Shown here in pieces: positions 5,686-12,284 of a stretch of DNA of 13,397 nt. The position numbers and the translations under genes are program-made. Source of the stretch: JBOHPP01 sp050731755 (GTDB lineage Bacteria; Methylomirabilota; Methylomirabilia; Rokubacteriales; CSP1-6); assembly GCA_050731755.1 (NCBI GenBank), contig JBOHPP010000039.1, forward strand, positions 1 through 13,397. The letters are read 5' to 3'. The notes under the pieces were generated by a model. The model saw only the letters and a program-made list of their open reading frames with translations, made no database searches and was not told the origin of the DNA. The number at the start of each line of letters is the position of its first letter. Position 1 is the stretch's first letter.

Positions 5686-7212
5686 GTGAACCTCCCCATC
5701 GACCGCGACAAGGCCATCCCGCTGGCCCGCCAGATCCAGGCCCACCTGGAGCGCCTGATCCAGGAAGGTCTGCTGGCGCCCGGGGTGAAGCTTCCGGCCA
5801 GTCGTGAGCTGGCCCGGACGCTGGGCGTCAACCGGGCCACCGTGGTGCTCGCCTACGAAGAGCTGGTGGCGGCGGGCGTCGCTCGCTCCCACGTGGGGCA
5901 GGGCACCTTCGTGGCCGAGCGCGCCCCCGGTCCGTCGGCGCCTCCCGTCGCTCGCCCGCTGCCAGCCATCGAGTGGTCCGCGCTGCTCTCGCGCAGTGCG
6001 CGGATCATCCAGGACGAGGACGATCGTCGCCGGGCGCTGATGCCGCCGGCCCACCTCGAGCGCGGCGTGATCTCGTTCGCCGGGGGCATTCCCGACAGCG
6101 GCCTGTTTCCCACCGACGCGTTCCGGCGGACCCTCAACGAGGTGGTGCGCGACGAGGGCCAGACGCTCTTGCAGTACGCGCCGGGCGCCGGGTACCCCCC
6201 GCTTCGCCGGTACCTCTCGACGTACCTGCTGCGGTTCGGGCTCGAGGCCCATCCGGAGCAGATCCTCATCGTCAATGGCTCCCAGCAGGGGTTCGATCTC
6301 ATCGCCCGCACCCTGGTGGACCCGGGAGATTTCGTGGCGATCGAGCAGCCGACCTATCCGCGGGCGATCCAGGTCTTCCGCGCGTTCGGCGCTCAGTTGG
6401 CCACCGTCCCCTGGCGAGGCGACGGGCCCGAGCTGGAGGTCTTCGAGCGGCTGCTCGAGCGCCATTCGCCGAAGCTCTTCTATTGCCAGCCGACCTGCCA
6501 CAACCCGACCGGCCTCGCCATCAGCGCCGACATCGGCCGGCGGCTCCTCGCCCTGGCGGCGCGCCACCAGGTGCCGATCGTGGAGGACGGCTTCGACCCG
6601 AGCCTGCACTATGACGCGCGGCCGCCCGGACCGCTGAAGGCCCGGGATCGCGACGGCCTGGTGATCTACATCGGGACCTTCTCGAAGATCCTGTTCCCCG
6701 GGCTGCGGCTGGGCTGGCTGGTAGCGCCGCCCCCGCTGGTCGAGCGGCTGGCCGCGGCCAAGCAGGTGACCGACCTGCACACGAGCGCGCTGTTGCAGGC
6801 CGCGGTGCATCGCTTCTGCGAGCGCCGCCTCCTCGATCGCCACGTAGTCCGCGTGGCCCGCGAGTATGGACGCCGCCGGGGCCTGCTGCTCGACGCGCTC
6901 CGGCGCCGGATGCCCGAGGGCGTGACGTGGACGGAGCCGCAGGGGGGCTTCTCGCTGCTGGTGACACTGCCGGCCGGCCTCGACGCGGCGGCGCTGCTGC
7001 CGCGGGCGCTCGAGCGGGGCGTGGCCTTCACGCCGGGAGCGGCGTTCTTCGTCGACGGCGGTGGCGACCTGACCCTGCGGTTGTCGTTCTCGGCGGTGCC
7101 GGCGGATCGGATCGACGAGGGGGTGAGGCGGCTCGGCGAGGTGGTCCGGGGCAGCCTCAAGCGTCCGGCGCCGCGGACGCTGCGCGAGCGCGCCACCGTG
7201 CCGCTGGTGTAA
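5686..7212 (+). CDS. pdxR: MocR/PdxR-type transcriptional regulator (GntR HTH plus aminotransferase fold)
   Basis: 508 residues. Residues about 1-80 are a GntR winged helix-turn-helix: AIPLARQIQAHLERLIQEG, LPASRELARTLGVNRATVVL, AYEELVAAGVARSHVGQGTF. After a linker, residues about 110-490 form a fold-type I aminotransferase domain: QYAPGAGYPPLRRYLSTYL, GSQQGFDLIARTLVDPGD, CQPTCHNPTGLAIS, VPIVEDGFDPSLHY, and the PLP lysine K334 in GTFSKILFPGLRLGWLV. This is the MocR architecture. Because pdxS and pdxT follow directly on the same strand, it is best read as PdxR, the PLP-sensing regulator of pdxST. PdxR genes are often divergent from pdxST; here the gene is cotranscribed with them. The GTG start at 5686 has an AGGGG Shine-Dalgarno 8 to 9 nt upstream. 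A role as a plain aminotransferase is unlikely given the intact HTH. Confidence 0.88.
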   Translation: MNLPIDRDKAIPLARQIQAHLERLIQEGLLAPGVKLPASRELARTLGVNRATVVLAYEELVAAGVARSHVGQGTFVAERAPGPSAPPVARPLPAIEWSALLSRSARIIQDEDDRRRALMPPAHLERGVISFAGGIPDSGLFPTDAFRRTLNEVVRDEGQTLLQYAPGAGYPPLRRYLSTYLLRFGLEAHPEQILIVNGSQQGFDLIARTLVDPGDFVAIEQPTYPRAIQVFRAFGAQLATVPWRGDGPELEVFERLLERHSPKLFYCQPTCHNPTGLAISADIGRRLLALAARHQVPIVEDGFDPSLHYDARPPGPLKARDRDGLVIYIGTFSKILFPGLRLGWLVAPPPLVERLAAAKQVTDLHTSALLQAAVHRFCERRLLDRHVVRVAREYGRRRGLLLDALRRRMPEGVTWTEPQGGFSLLVTLPAGLDAAALLPRALERGVAFTPGAAFFVDGGGDLTLRLSFSAVPADRIDEGVRRLGEVVRGSLKRPAPRTLRERATVPLV

Positions 7213-7245
7213 CGACCGACATCGAAACAACGAGGAGATAAAGCC

Positions 7246-7932
7246 ATGACGGAGCTGAACGGGCTCAGGATCGCGGATCGCAAGCACATCGGGCTGGCCG
7301 AGATGCTCAAAGGCGGCGTGATCATGGACGTGACCAACGCCGAGCAGGCCAAGATCGCCGAGGACGCCGGCGCCGCGTCGGTCATGGCGCTCGAGCGTGT
7401 GCCGGCCGACATCCGCAAGGAGGGCGGCGTGGCCCGCATGGCCTCCGTCAAGAAGATCAAGGAGATCCAGCGGGCCGTCACCATCCCGGTGATGGCCAAG
7501 TGCCGGATCGGTCACTTCGTCGAGGCCGTGCGCCACATGCGGGCGGTGGTGAGCGGCATGCGCCGGCTGACCACCCTGGGAGACGAGGAGCTGATGGCCG
7601 AAGCCAAGACGCTGGGCGCGCCCTACGAGCTGCTGCGCTGGGTGGCGAAGAACAGCCGCCTGCCCGTGCCGAACTTCTCGGCGGGCGGCATCGCCACGCC
7701 GGCCGACGCCGCGCTGATGATGCAGCTGGGAGCCGAGTCCGTGTTCGTGGGCTCAGGCGTCTTCAAGTCCCAGGACCCCCAGAAGCGGGCGTGGGCCATC
7801 GTGCAGGCCACCACGCACTACAAGGACCCCGATGTGCTGGCGCGGGTGAGCGAGGAACTGGGCGAGGCCATGGTGGGGCTCGAGACCTCCAAGCTGGCCA
7901 AGGAGGAGCTGCTCCAGACGCGAGGGTGGTGA
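7246..7932 (+). CDS. pdxS: PdxS, PLP synthase subunit, with in-frame internal deletion of about 70 residues
   Basis: 228 residues, where PdxS is normally about 290-300. The N-terminal third (HIGLAEMLKGGVIMDVTNAE, VMALERVPADIRKEGGVARM, IPVMAKCRIGHFVEA) and the C-terminal half (VRHMRAVVSG, PNFSAGGIATPADAALMMQL, VFVGSGVFKS, final RGW) are excellent PdxS. PdxS condenses ribose 5-phosphate, glyceraldehyde 3-phosphate and ammonia from PdxT into pyridoxal phosphate. Lysine 85 (MAK) corresponds to the first catalytic Lys. Compared with the Bacillus subtilis protein from memory, everything from after 'GHIVEA' to the later 'GNIVEA' is missing. That stretch holds the DESE region, the second catalytic Lys (RTKGE) and the GEPGTGN phosphate loop. 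The junction is at residues 91-95 (about 7513-7527). As written the enzyme should be inactive. GAGGAG lies 8 nt before the ATG, and pdxT follows 7 nt after the stop. A real deletion by short-repeat recombination or an assembly collapse are both possible. Confidence 0.9.
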   Translation: MTELNGLRIADRKHIGLAEMLKGGVIMDVTNAEQAKIAEDAGAASVMALERVPADIRKEGGVARMASVKKIKEIQRAVTIPVMAKCRIGHFVEAVRHMRAVVSGMRRLTTLGDEELMAEAKTLGAPYELLRWVAKNSRLPVPNFSAGGIATPADAALMMQLGAESVFVGSGVFKSQDPQKRAWAIVQATTHYKDPDVLARVSEELGEAMVGLETSKLAKEELLQTRGW

Positions 7933-7939
7933 GACAGGG

Positions 7940-8575
7940 ATGAAGATCGGAGTGCTCGCGCTCCAGGGCGACTTCGCCCGCCACGCCGCGGCGCTGGCTC
8001 GCTGCCGCAGTGCGAGCCGAGACCCGTCGGGCGGCGAGGCGAGCCGCCAATTCGACATCGAGGCGGTCGAAGTGCGCAAGCCGGAGACGCTCGACGAGGT
8101 CGACGGCCTCATCATCCCGGGCGGCGAGAGCACCACGCTGCTTCGCCTCATGGAAGAGTGGGGTTTTGTGCCGGCGCTCGAGAAGTTCCACGCTGCGGAC
8201 CGGCCGATCTTCGGCACGTGCGCCGGGGCCATTGTCCTGGCCCGGGAGGTCGAGAACCCCCGCCAGTTCTCCCTGGGGTTCATCGACATCACCGTGGAGC
8301 GCAACGCCTACGGCCGGCAGCGGGAGTCCTTCGAGGCGTCGGGCACGGCAGCCCTGGCGGGCGCGCAGACACCGCTGGAGATGGTGTTCATCCGCGCCCC
8401 GCGCATCCGGAAGCTGGGGCCGGGCGTGGAGACCCTGGCCGCCCACCAGGGCGAGCCGGTCCTGGCCCGTCAGGGCAGCGTGCTCGTCGGCACCTTCCAT
8501 CCCGAGCTCACCGACGATTCGGCCGTGCACCGGTACTTCTGCGCGATGGTCGCCCAGAGCCAAACGGGACGATGA
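7940..8575 (+). CDS. pdxT: PdxT, glutaminase subunit of PLP synthase, with N-terminal insert
   Basis: 211 residues; family members are usually about 190-200. It is a class I glutamine amidotransferase that supplies ammonia to PdxS. Seen: KIGVLALQGDFARHAAAL at the N-terminus, IIPGGESTTLLRL (oxyanion loop), the nucleophile Cys in FGTCAGAIVLA, and the His-Glu pair in GTFHPELTDD near the C-terminus, so the catalytic triad is complete. Residues about 21-38 (RCRSASRDPSGGEASRQF) are not expected in PdxT and coincide with tandem DNA hairpins, suggesting an in-frame repeat insertion in a loop after the first helix. The stop overlaps the next start (ATGA), indicating coupling to the PaiB-like gene. Confidence 0.95.
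   Translation: MKIGVLALQGDFARHAAALARCRSASRDPSGGEASRQFDIEAVEVRKPETLDEVDGLIIPGGESTTLLRLMEEWGFVPALEKFHAADRPIFGTCAGAIVLAREVENPRQFSLGFIDITVERNAYGRQRESFEASGTAALAGAQTPLEMVFIRAPRIRKLGPGVETLAAHQGEPVLARQGSVLVGTFHPELTDDSAVHRYFCAMVAQSQTGR
7996..8048 (+). repeat. Tandem inverted repeats inside pdxT
   Basis: Two adjacent hairpins lie within the coding insert. GGCTCGC (7996-8002) pairs with GCGAGCC (8012-8018) across 9 nt. GGCGGC (8030-8035) pairs with GCCGCC (8043-8048) across 7 nt. GCGAGCC also recurs as a direct repeat at 8039-8045. The stretch matches the extra peptide in PdxT, so it looks like a small palindromic repeat inserted in frame, comparable in style to protein-coding palindromic elements of other bacteria. 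Only one copy is seen in the window. Confidence 0.45.
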
Positions 8576-9192
8576 TCTTCCACCGGTACTACACGGAGAT
8601 CCCGCGCGGGGAGACCGACCGATTCGTCAACGCCCAGGCGCTGGGCCGGCTCGTCACCATCGGTGATGACGGCGTGCCACACATCGGGCTCTACCCCTTC
8701 GTGTACGACGGCGATACGGTGGATCTCCACCTGGTCCGTCGCGACGAACAGATCGCCGATCTCCAGGCCCGGCGCCGTTGCCTGTTCGAGGTCGACGAGG
8801 TGCTGGCGGTGATTCCCTCCTACTGGGTGCACGAGGAATACGCGGGCTCGGCGACCGCTTATCACCGGACGGTGATGTTCGAGTGCACGGCCACCGTCGT
8901 CGAGGACCCCGCGGCGGTCGCTGCCCAGCAGGTACGGCTGCTGGCGCGCTACCAGCCCGAGGGTGGCTACCGCGCGCTCGATCCGGCCGACCCCCTCTAC
9001 AAGAGCGCGCTGGCCCAGCTCGCCGCGGTGCGGTTGACCATCACCGAGCGGCGAGCCAAGTTCAAGCTCGGCCAGAACCGCCCGGCCGACGCGCGACGTC
9101 AGGTCATCGCCGAGCTCCGCAAGCGAGGCCGACCGCATGACGCCCGCGCGGCCGAGGCGCTGGAGTGGACCATCGAAGGGCAGGGGGTTTGA
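8572..9192 (+). CDS. PaiB-like FMN-binding protein (pyridoxamine-phosphate-oxidase-like fold)
   Basis: 206 residues. The order of motifs follows the FMN_bind_2/PaiB family: an N-terminal FHRYYTEIPR and AQALGRLVTIGDDGVPHIGL, then LVRRDEQIADLQARRRCLFE, a central IPSYWVHEE, AYHRTVMFECTATVVEDP, and a C-terminal ERRAKFKLGQNRP, where the family has a conserved K(F/W)KLSQN patch. The fold is the split barrel of flavin reductase and PNP-oxidase-like proteins. PaiB members are reported as regulators of sporulation and protease genes in Bacillus, but most are uncharacterised. The ATG at 8572 overlaps the pdxT stop (ATGA). The location in a B6 operon raises the possibility of a role with pyridoxine phosphate or FMN, which is inference only. 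Confidence 0.8.
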   Translation: MIFHRYYTEIPRGETDRFVNAQALGRLVTIGDDGVPHIGLYPFVYDGDTVDLHLVRRDEQIADLQARRRCLFEVDEVLAVIPSYWVHEEYAGSATAYHRTVMFECTATVVEDPAAVAAQQVRLLARYQPEGGYRALDPADPLYKSALAQLAAVRLTITERRAKFKLGQNRPADARRQVIAELRKRGRPHDARAAEALEWTIEGQGV

Positions 9193-9715
9193 GCATGAAG
9201 GCCACAGCCAGACCCTCGCCCTCAAGTCGCCGGACCGGCTCCTGAGCCTGATCCTCTGCGACCCGACCAGCCGCGTGCCCGCGGAGGCCAAGCCGACGTG
9301 GGAGGAGCGGATCCGCGTGGCCGAGACCCGGGGCATGACGCCGCTGGTCGAGCCGACGATCGAGCGCTGGTTCACGCCAGGGTTCCGCGAGCGCCGGCCC
9401 GAGGTGGTGGACCGTGTGCGCGCGATGATCCGCGCCACCCAGCCGCGAGGTTACGTGGGCTGCTGCCACGCCATCGCCGGGCTCGATCTCACCGACCGCC
9501 TCAGCGCCATTCGGCTACCCACGCTGGTCGTGGTCGGGGCCGACGACCCGGGCACGCCGGTCGCGGCGGCGCGGGTCATCCACGAGCAGATCAAGGGCTC
9601 GCGCCTCGTCGTGATCCCGTCGGCCGCCCACCTCTCGAACCTGGAGCAACCGCAGGCCTTTACCGAAGCGGTGACCAGCTTCCTGAGCGGGCTCTACTTA
9701 GTGCATAGGGCTTAG
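9137..9715 (+). pseudogene. Alpha/beta hydrolase remnant (3-oxoadipate enol-lactonase-like), N-terminal half missing
   Basis: From about 9200 the frame reads GHSQTLALKSPDRLLSLILC, PTIERWFTPGFRERRPEVVD, RGYVGCCHAIAGLDLTDRLS, IRLPTLVVVGADDPGTPVAA and PSAAHLSNLEQPQAF. This is the C-terminal two thirds of a PcaD-like alpha/beta hydrolase, with the acid residue (D in GADDPGTP) and the catalytic His (AAHLSN). The expected preceding part, with the first strands, the oxyanion hole and the GxSxGG nucleophile elbow, is absent: 'GHS' is joined straight to 'QTLAL'. The only in-frame ATG upstream (9137) lies within the preceding gene, with no convincing Shine-Dalgarno; residues before 9200 are shadow coding. 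The homology begins 8 nt after the PaiB-like stop, so a deletion probably fused the two loci. An inactive protein or no protein is expected. Confidence 0.7.
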
Positions 9716-9730
9716 TCCGACAGAGCAGGC

Positions 9731-9759
9731 TTGACAAGGGGACGGGGGGGCGGCATAGT
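9731..9759 (+). promoter_or_regulatory. Sigma-70-like promoter of the oxidoreductase operon
   Basis: TTGACA (9731-9736) is a perfect -35 box. CATAGT (9754-9759) is a -10 with 4 of 6 matches, at the ideal 17-nt spacing. Transcription would start near 9766, about 50 nt before the first ATG. Just downstream a direct repeat GACCAG (9767-9772 and 9775-9780) could be an operator. Confidence 0.6.
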
Positions 9760-9816
9760 TCGGTCAGACCAGCGGACCAGTCGCTACCTGCCGTTTCGGC
9801 CGTCGAGGAGGAGCGC

Positions 9817-11025
9817 ATGTCGGCGTTGACCTGTGAGGTCGTCTACCGGGGCATCTTTCAAAAGAATCTGGCGTCGCGCATCACGCGCGGCATCGTCCTG
9901 AGCGCCCGCAAGGCCGACCGGTGGGGCATCGCGTTCGGTCGCTACGGCGACAGCCCTCAGCGCAACGGTATTCCCGCCAAGGACTTTGCCATCGTCGCCG
10001 ACACCAAGGAAGAGCTCGAGCAGAACATGGCTCGCTACGAGCCCAAGCAGGTCGACGTGACGATCTGCGTGGACGACACGCTGGCCAAGGGTGTGGAATC
10101 GTGGGCCTGGTACGGGCTGCAGCCCATCAACCGGCTCACCGTGCCGGGCGGCACCGTGCTGATGACCTCGCTGCAGCCGATCGAGGCCCTCCTCAAGGAC
10201 ATCCACACGAGGGACGCGCCCTGGACGCTGACCTTGATCCGGGCCAAGGCCTCCTTCTCGGGCCTCTGGGTCTACAAGGAGGACCACACCGAAGTCCGGA
10301 TCCTCGGGGCCCTGGCCAAGATCGCGCCCGACTTCCTGACTCTTGACGCCGTGAGCCAGGCCATCCAGGAGATGGAGTGGGGATCGGACCTCAAGGTCGC
10401 CTCCGCCCGCAAGACCTACGAGCGCCTGGAGTCGCGCGCGATCAAGCCCGGAGAGGGCAACCCGGAGACGCCGTTCGCGTTCGAGAAGCCTCGGTGGTGG
10501 GAGATGCGGGAGGGCGTCACCATCCCGGCCATCCCCATCGGCAAGCCCAAGGAGGGCGGCAAGGGGTACGTGCCCGAGCGGAACCCCTACTTCAAGAAAT
10601 TCACCACACGCACCATGCGCCCGGTGGTCGACTTCGACACCTGCGTGAAGTGCAACCTGTGTTGGATCGCCTGCCCCGACTCCGTCTTCGACGTGATGCC
10701 CGATGGCACATTCGACGCCAACATGGACGCCTGCTGCGGGTGCGGCGTCTGCGAGGCGGTGTGCCCGGTGGAGGACTGCATCACCATGGTCAACGAGTCG
10801 GTGTTCGAGGACAACGCCAGCCAGTGGGAGATGTGGCGCCAGGACAAGGCCGCCTACAAGACCTGGCTGACCGCGAAGATCGGGGATAAGAAGGCCACCG
10901 TCCGTTCCCACGGCTTCCGCTTCCGCGGCCAGTACGAGCAGGAGCTGAAGCAGGACCTCGACGTGGGCGGGGTGGAGATCACGGCCGGCATCCCCGGCGA
11001 GAACGCCGAGTCCAAGACTCAATAA
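9817..11025 (+). CDS. Fused gamma-delta subunit of 2-oxoacid:ferredoxin oxidoreductase family (probable oxalate oxidoreductase)
   Basis: 402 residues. The N-terminal about 190 residues correspond to the gamma domain (RGIFQKNLASRITRGIVLSA, then YGDSPQRNG and VDVTICVDDTL), with the usual GRGGQG loop altered to RGIFQKN. After a linker (NPYFKKFTTRTMRPVVDF) comes a two-cluster ferredoxin delta domain: C276-x2-C279-x2-C282-x3-C286-P, and C306-C307-G-C309-x2-C312-x3-C316-P with a further C321. It should bind two [4Fe-4S] clusters that pass electrons from the TPP site to ferredoxin. GAGGAGGAG (9805-9813) precedes the ATG. The gamma-delta fusion followed by separate alpha and beta genes is the arrangement of oxalate oxidoreductase, and also of some pyruvate synthases; the assignment to oxalate rests on the alpha subunit. 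Cytoplasmic. Confidence 0.85.
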   Translation: MSALTCEVVYRGIFQKNLASRITRGIVLSARKADRWGIAFGRYGDSPQRNGIPAKDFAIVADTKEELEQNMARYEPKQVDVTICVDDTLAKGVESWAWYGLQPINRLTVPGGTVLMTSLQPIEALLKDIHTRDAPWTLTLIRAKASFSGLWVYKEDHTEVRILGALAKIAPDFLTLDAVSQAIQEMEWGSDLKVASARKTYERLESRAIKPGEGNPETPFAFEKPRWWEMREGVTIPAIPIGKPKEGGKGYVPERNPYFKKFTTRTMRPVVDFDTCVKCNLCWIACPDSVFDVMPDGTFDANMDACCGCGVCEAVCPVEDCITMVNESVFEDNASQWEMWRQDKAAYKTWLTAKIGDKKATVRSHGFRFRGQYEQELKQDLDVGGVEITAGIPGENAESKTQ

Positions 11026-11044
11026 CGGCCAGGAGGCGAGCGAT

Positions 11045-12274
11045 ATGGCAGTCGCGACCCAGACGGCTCCGGCCGTAGCGGAAGACAAAGAGCTCCTCAT
11101 CTCGGGCAGCGAGGCGGTGGCCGAGGCCCTGACCCTGGCCGACATCGACGTCGTCACCGCCTACCCCATCCGGCCGTACGACACGGTGATGCAGGCCATC
11201 GCCAAGAAGATCGCCAACGGCCAACTCGTCGCCGAGTACATCGTGGCCGAGGGCGAGCACAGCCAGTTCGAAATCGTCAAGCACGCCTCCACCGTCGGTG
11301 CCCGCGTGTTCTGCGGCTCGTCGGGGGTGGGCTGGGCCTACGCCATGGAGTGCCTGGTGGTGACCCCGCCGCTCCGGGTGCCGATGGTGGCGCTGGTGGG
11401 CAACCGGGCGCTGGACGATCCCGGCGCCTTCGGCGTCGAACACAACGACGCCCTCTTCGTGCGCGACCTGGGGTGGATGCTGGTGTGGATCGACTCCTCC
11501 CAGGAGGCGCTCGACACCACCCTGATCGCCTACCGGGTGGCCGAGGACCGGCGGGTGTTCCTCCCGCTGGCCGTCTCGGCCGACGGCGCCTTCCTCACCC
11601 ACTCCCAGGCCATCACGATGGTTCCCCCCAAGGCCAAGGTGGACCGGTTCCTGCCCCGCTACGACCGCGGCGACCTCCAGCTGCATCCCGACAACCCGAT
11701 CACGGTAGCCCCGCAGGCCAACGAGGACTGGGTCATCGAGATCCGGCGCCAGAACGACGAGGCTATGAAGCGGGCCTCCACGGTCATCGAGGAGGCCTAC
11801 GCCGACTTCCGTCGGGTCTTCGGCCGGGGCCCCGAGAACCCGTGGTTCGAGGAGTACATGACCGAGGACGCCGAGATCATCCTGGTCGGCATGGGCACGA
11901 TCTCGCTGCCCATCAAGGTGGGCATCCGCAACATGCGGGCTCAGGGCAAGAAAGTCGGCCTGCTTCGGCTCCGCTGGTTCCGGCCCTTCCCCTGGGAGCG
12001 GCTGGTCCAGGCCCTCGGCCGGGCCCAGGCCATCGGCGTCATCGACCGTGACTACTCGTTCGGCTCGCCGTTCGCCTCTGGGGTGGTGGCCAACGAAATC
12101 CGGGCGGCCATGTACAACGCGCCCCAGCGCCCGCCGCTGGTCGGCTTCATCTGTGGCCTGGGTGGGCGCGAGGTGACCCTGGAAGATGTCTACCGGGCCA
12201 CGGACCTCTGCTACAATGCCGCGCACTCCGGCAAGTCCGACACCAAGACGCACTGGCTCGGCGTGCGGGAATAG
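11045..12274 (+). CDS. Alpha subunit, probable oxalate oxidoreductase (2-oxoacid:ferredoxin oxidoreductase family)
   Basis: 409 residues. It contains the pyrimidine-binding TPP domain of the family (LISGSEAVAEALTLADIDVV, AEYIVAEGEHSQFEIVKHAS, VFCGSSGVGWAYAMECLVV) and the C-terminal domain (ILVGMGTISLPIKVGI, VGLLRLRWFRPFPWERL). The substrate motif YPITP of pyruvate enzymes reads YPIRPYD here, with R43 in place of the Thr that binds pyruvate carboxylate. A second arginine, R121, is in VGNRAL. As I recall, the Moorella thermoacetica oxalate oxidoreductase structures use Arg31 and Arg109 of the alpha subunit; both are offset by exactly 12 from R43 and R121, and YPIRPYD is that enzyme's motif. Predicted reaction: oxalate to two CO2 with reduction of ferredoxin. 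AGGAGG lies 8 nt before the ATG and 5 nt after the previous stop. A different dicarboxylate-like 2-oxoacid remains possible. Confidence 0.85.
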   Translation: MAVATQTAPAVAEDKELLISGSEAVAEALTLADIDVVTAYPIRPYDTVMQAIAKKIANGQLVAEYIVAEGEHSQFEIVKHASTVGARVFCGSSGVGWAYAMECLVVTPPLRVPMVALVGNRALDDPGAFGVEHNDALFVRDLGWMLVWIDSSQEALDTTLIAYRVAEDRRVFLPLAVSADGAFLTHSQAITMVPPKAKVDRFLPRYDRGDLQLHPDNPITVAPQANEDWVIEIRRQNDEAMKRASTVIEEAYADFRRVFGRGPENPWFEEYMTEDAEIILVGMGTISLPIKVGIRNMRAQGKKVGLLRLRWFRPFPWERLVQALGRAQAIGVIDRDYSFGSPFASGVVANEIRAAMYNAPQRPPLVGFICGLGGREVTLEDVYRATDLCYNAAHSGKSDTKTHWLGVRE

Positions 12275-12284
12275 GGAGACGACG

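Noticed and set aside
5647..7536. Long minus-strand open frame opposite pdxR and pdxS
   Set aside because: His/Arg/Gly-rich antisense shadow typical of GC-rich DNA; the plus strand carries clear PdxR and PdxS domains.
9190..9230. ATG at 9195 as a start for the hydrolase gene
   Set aside because: It is in a different frame from the hydrolase homology, which continues in the frame of 9137.
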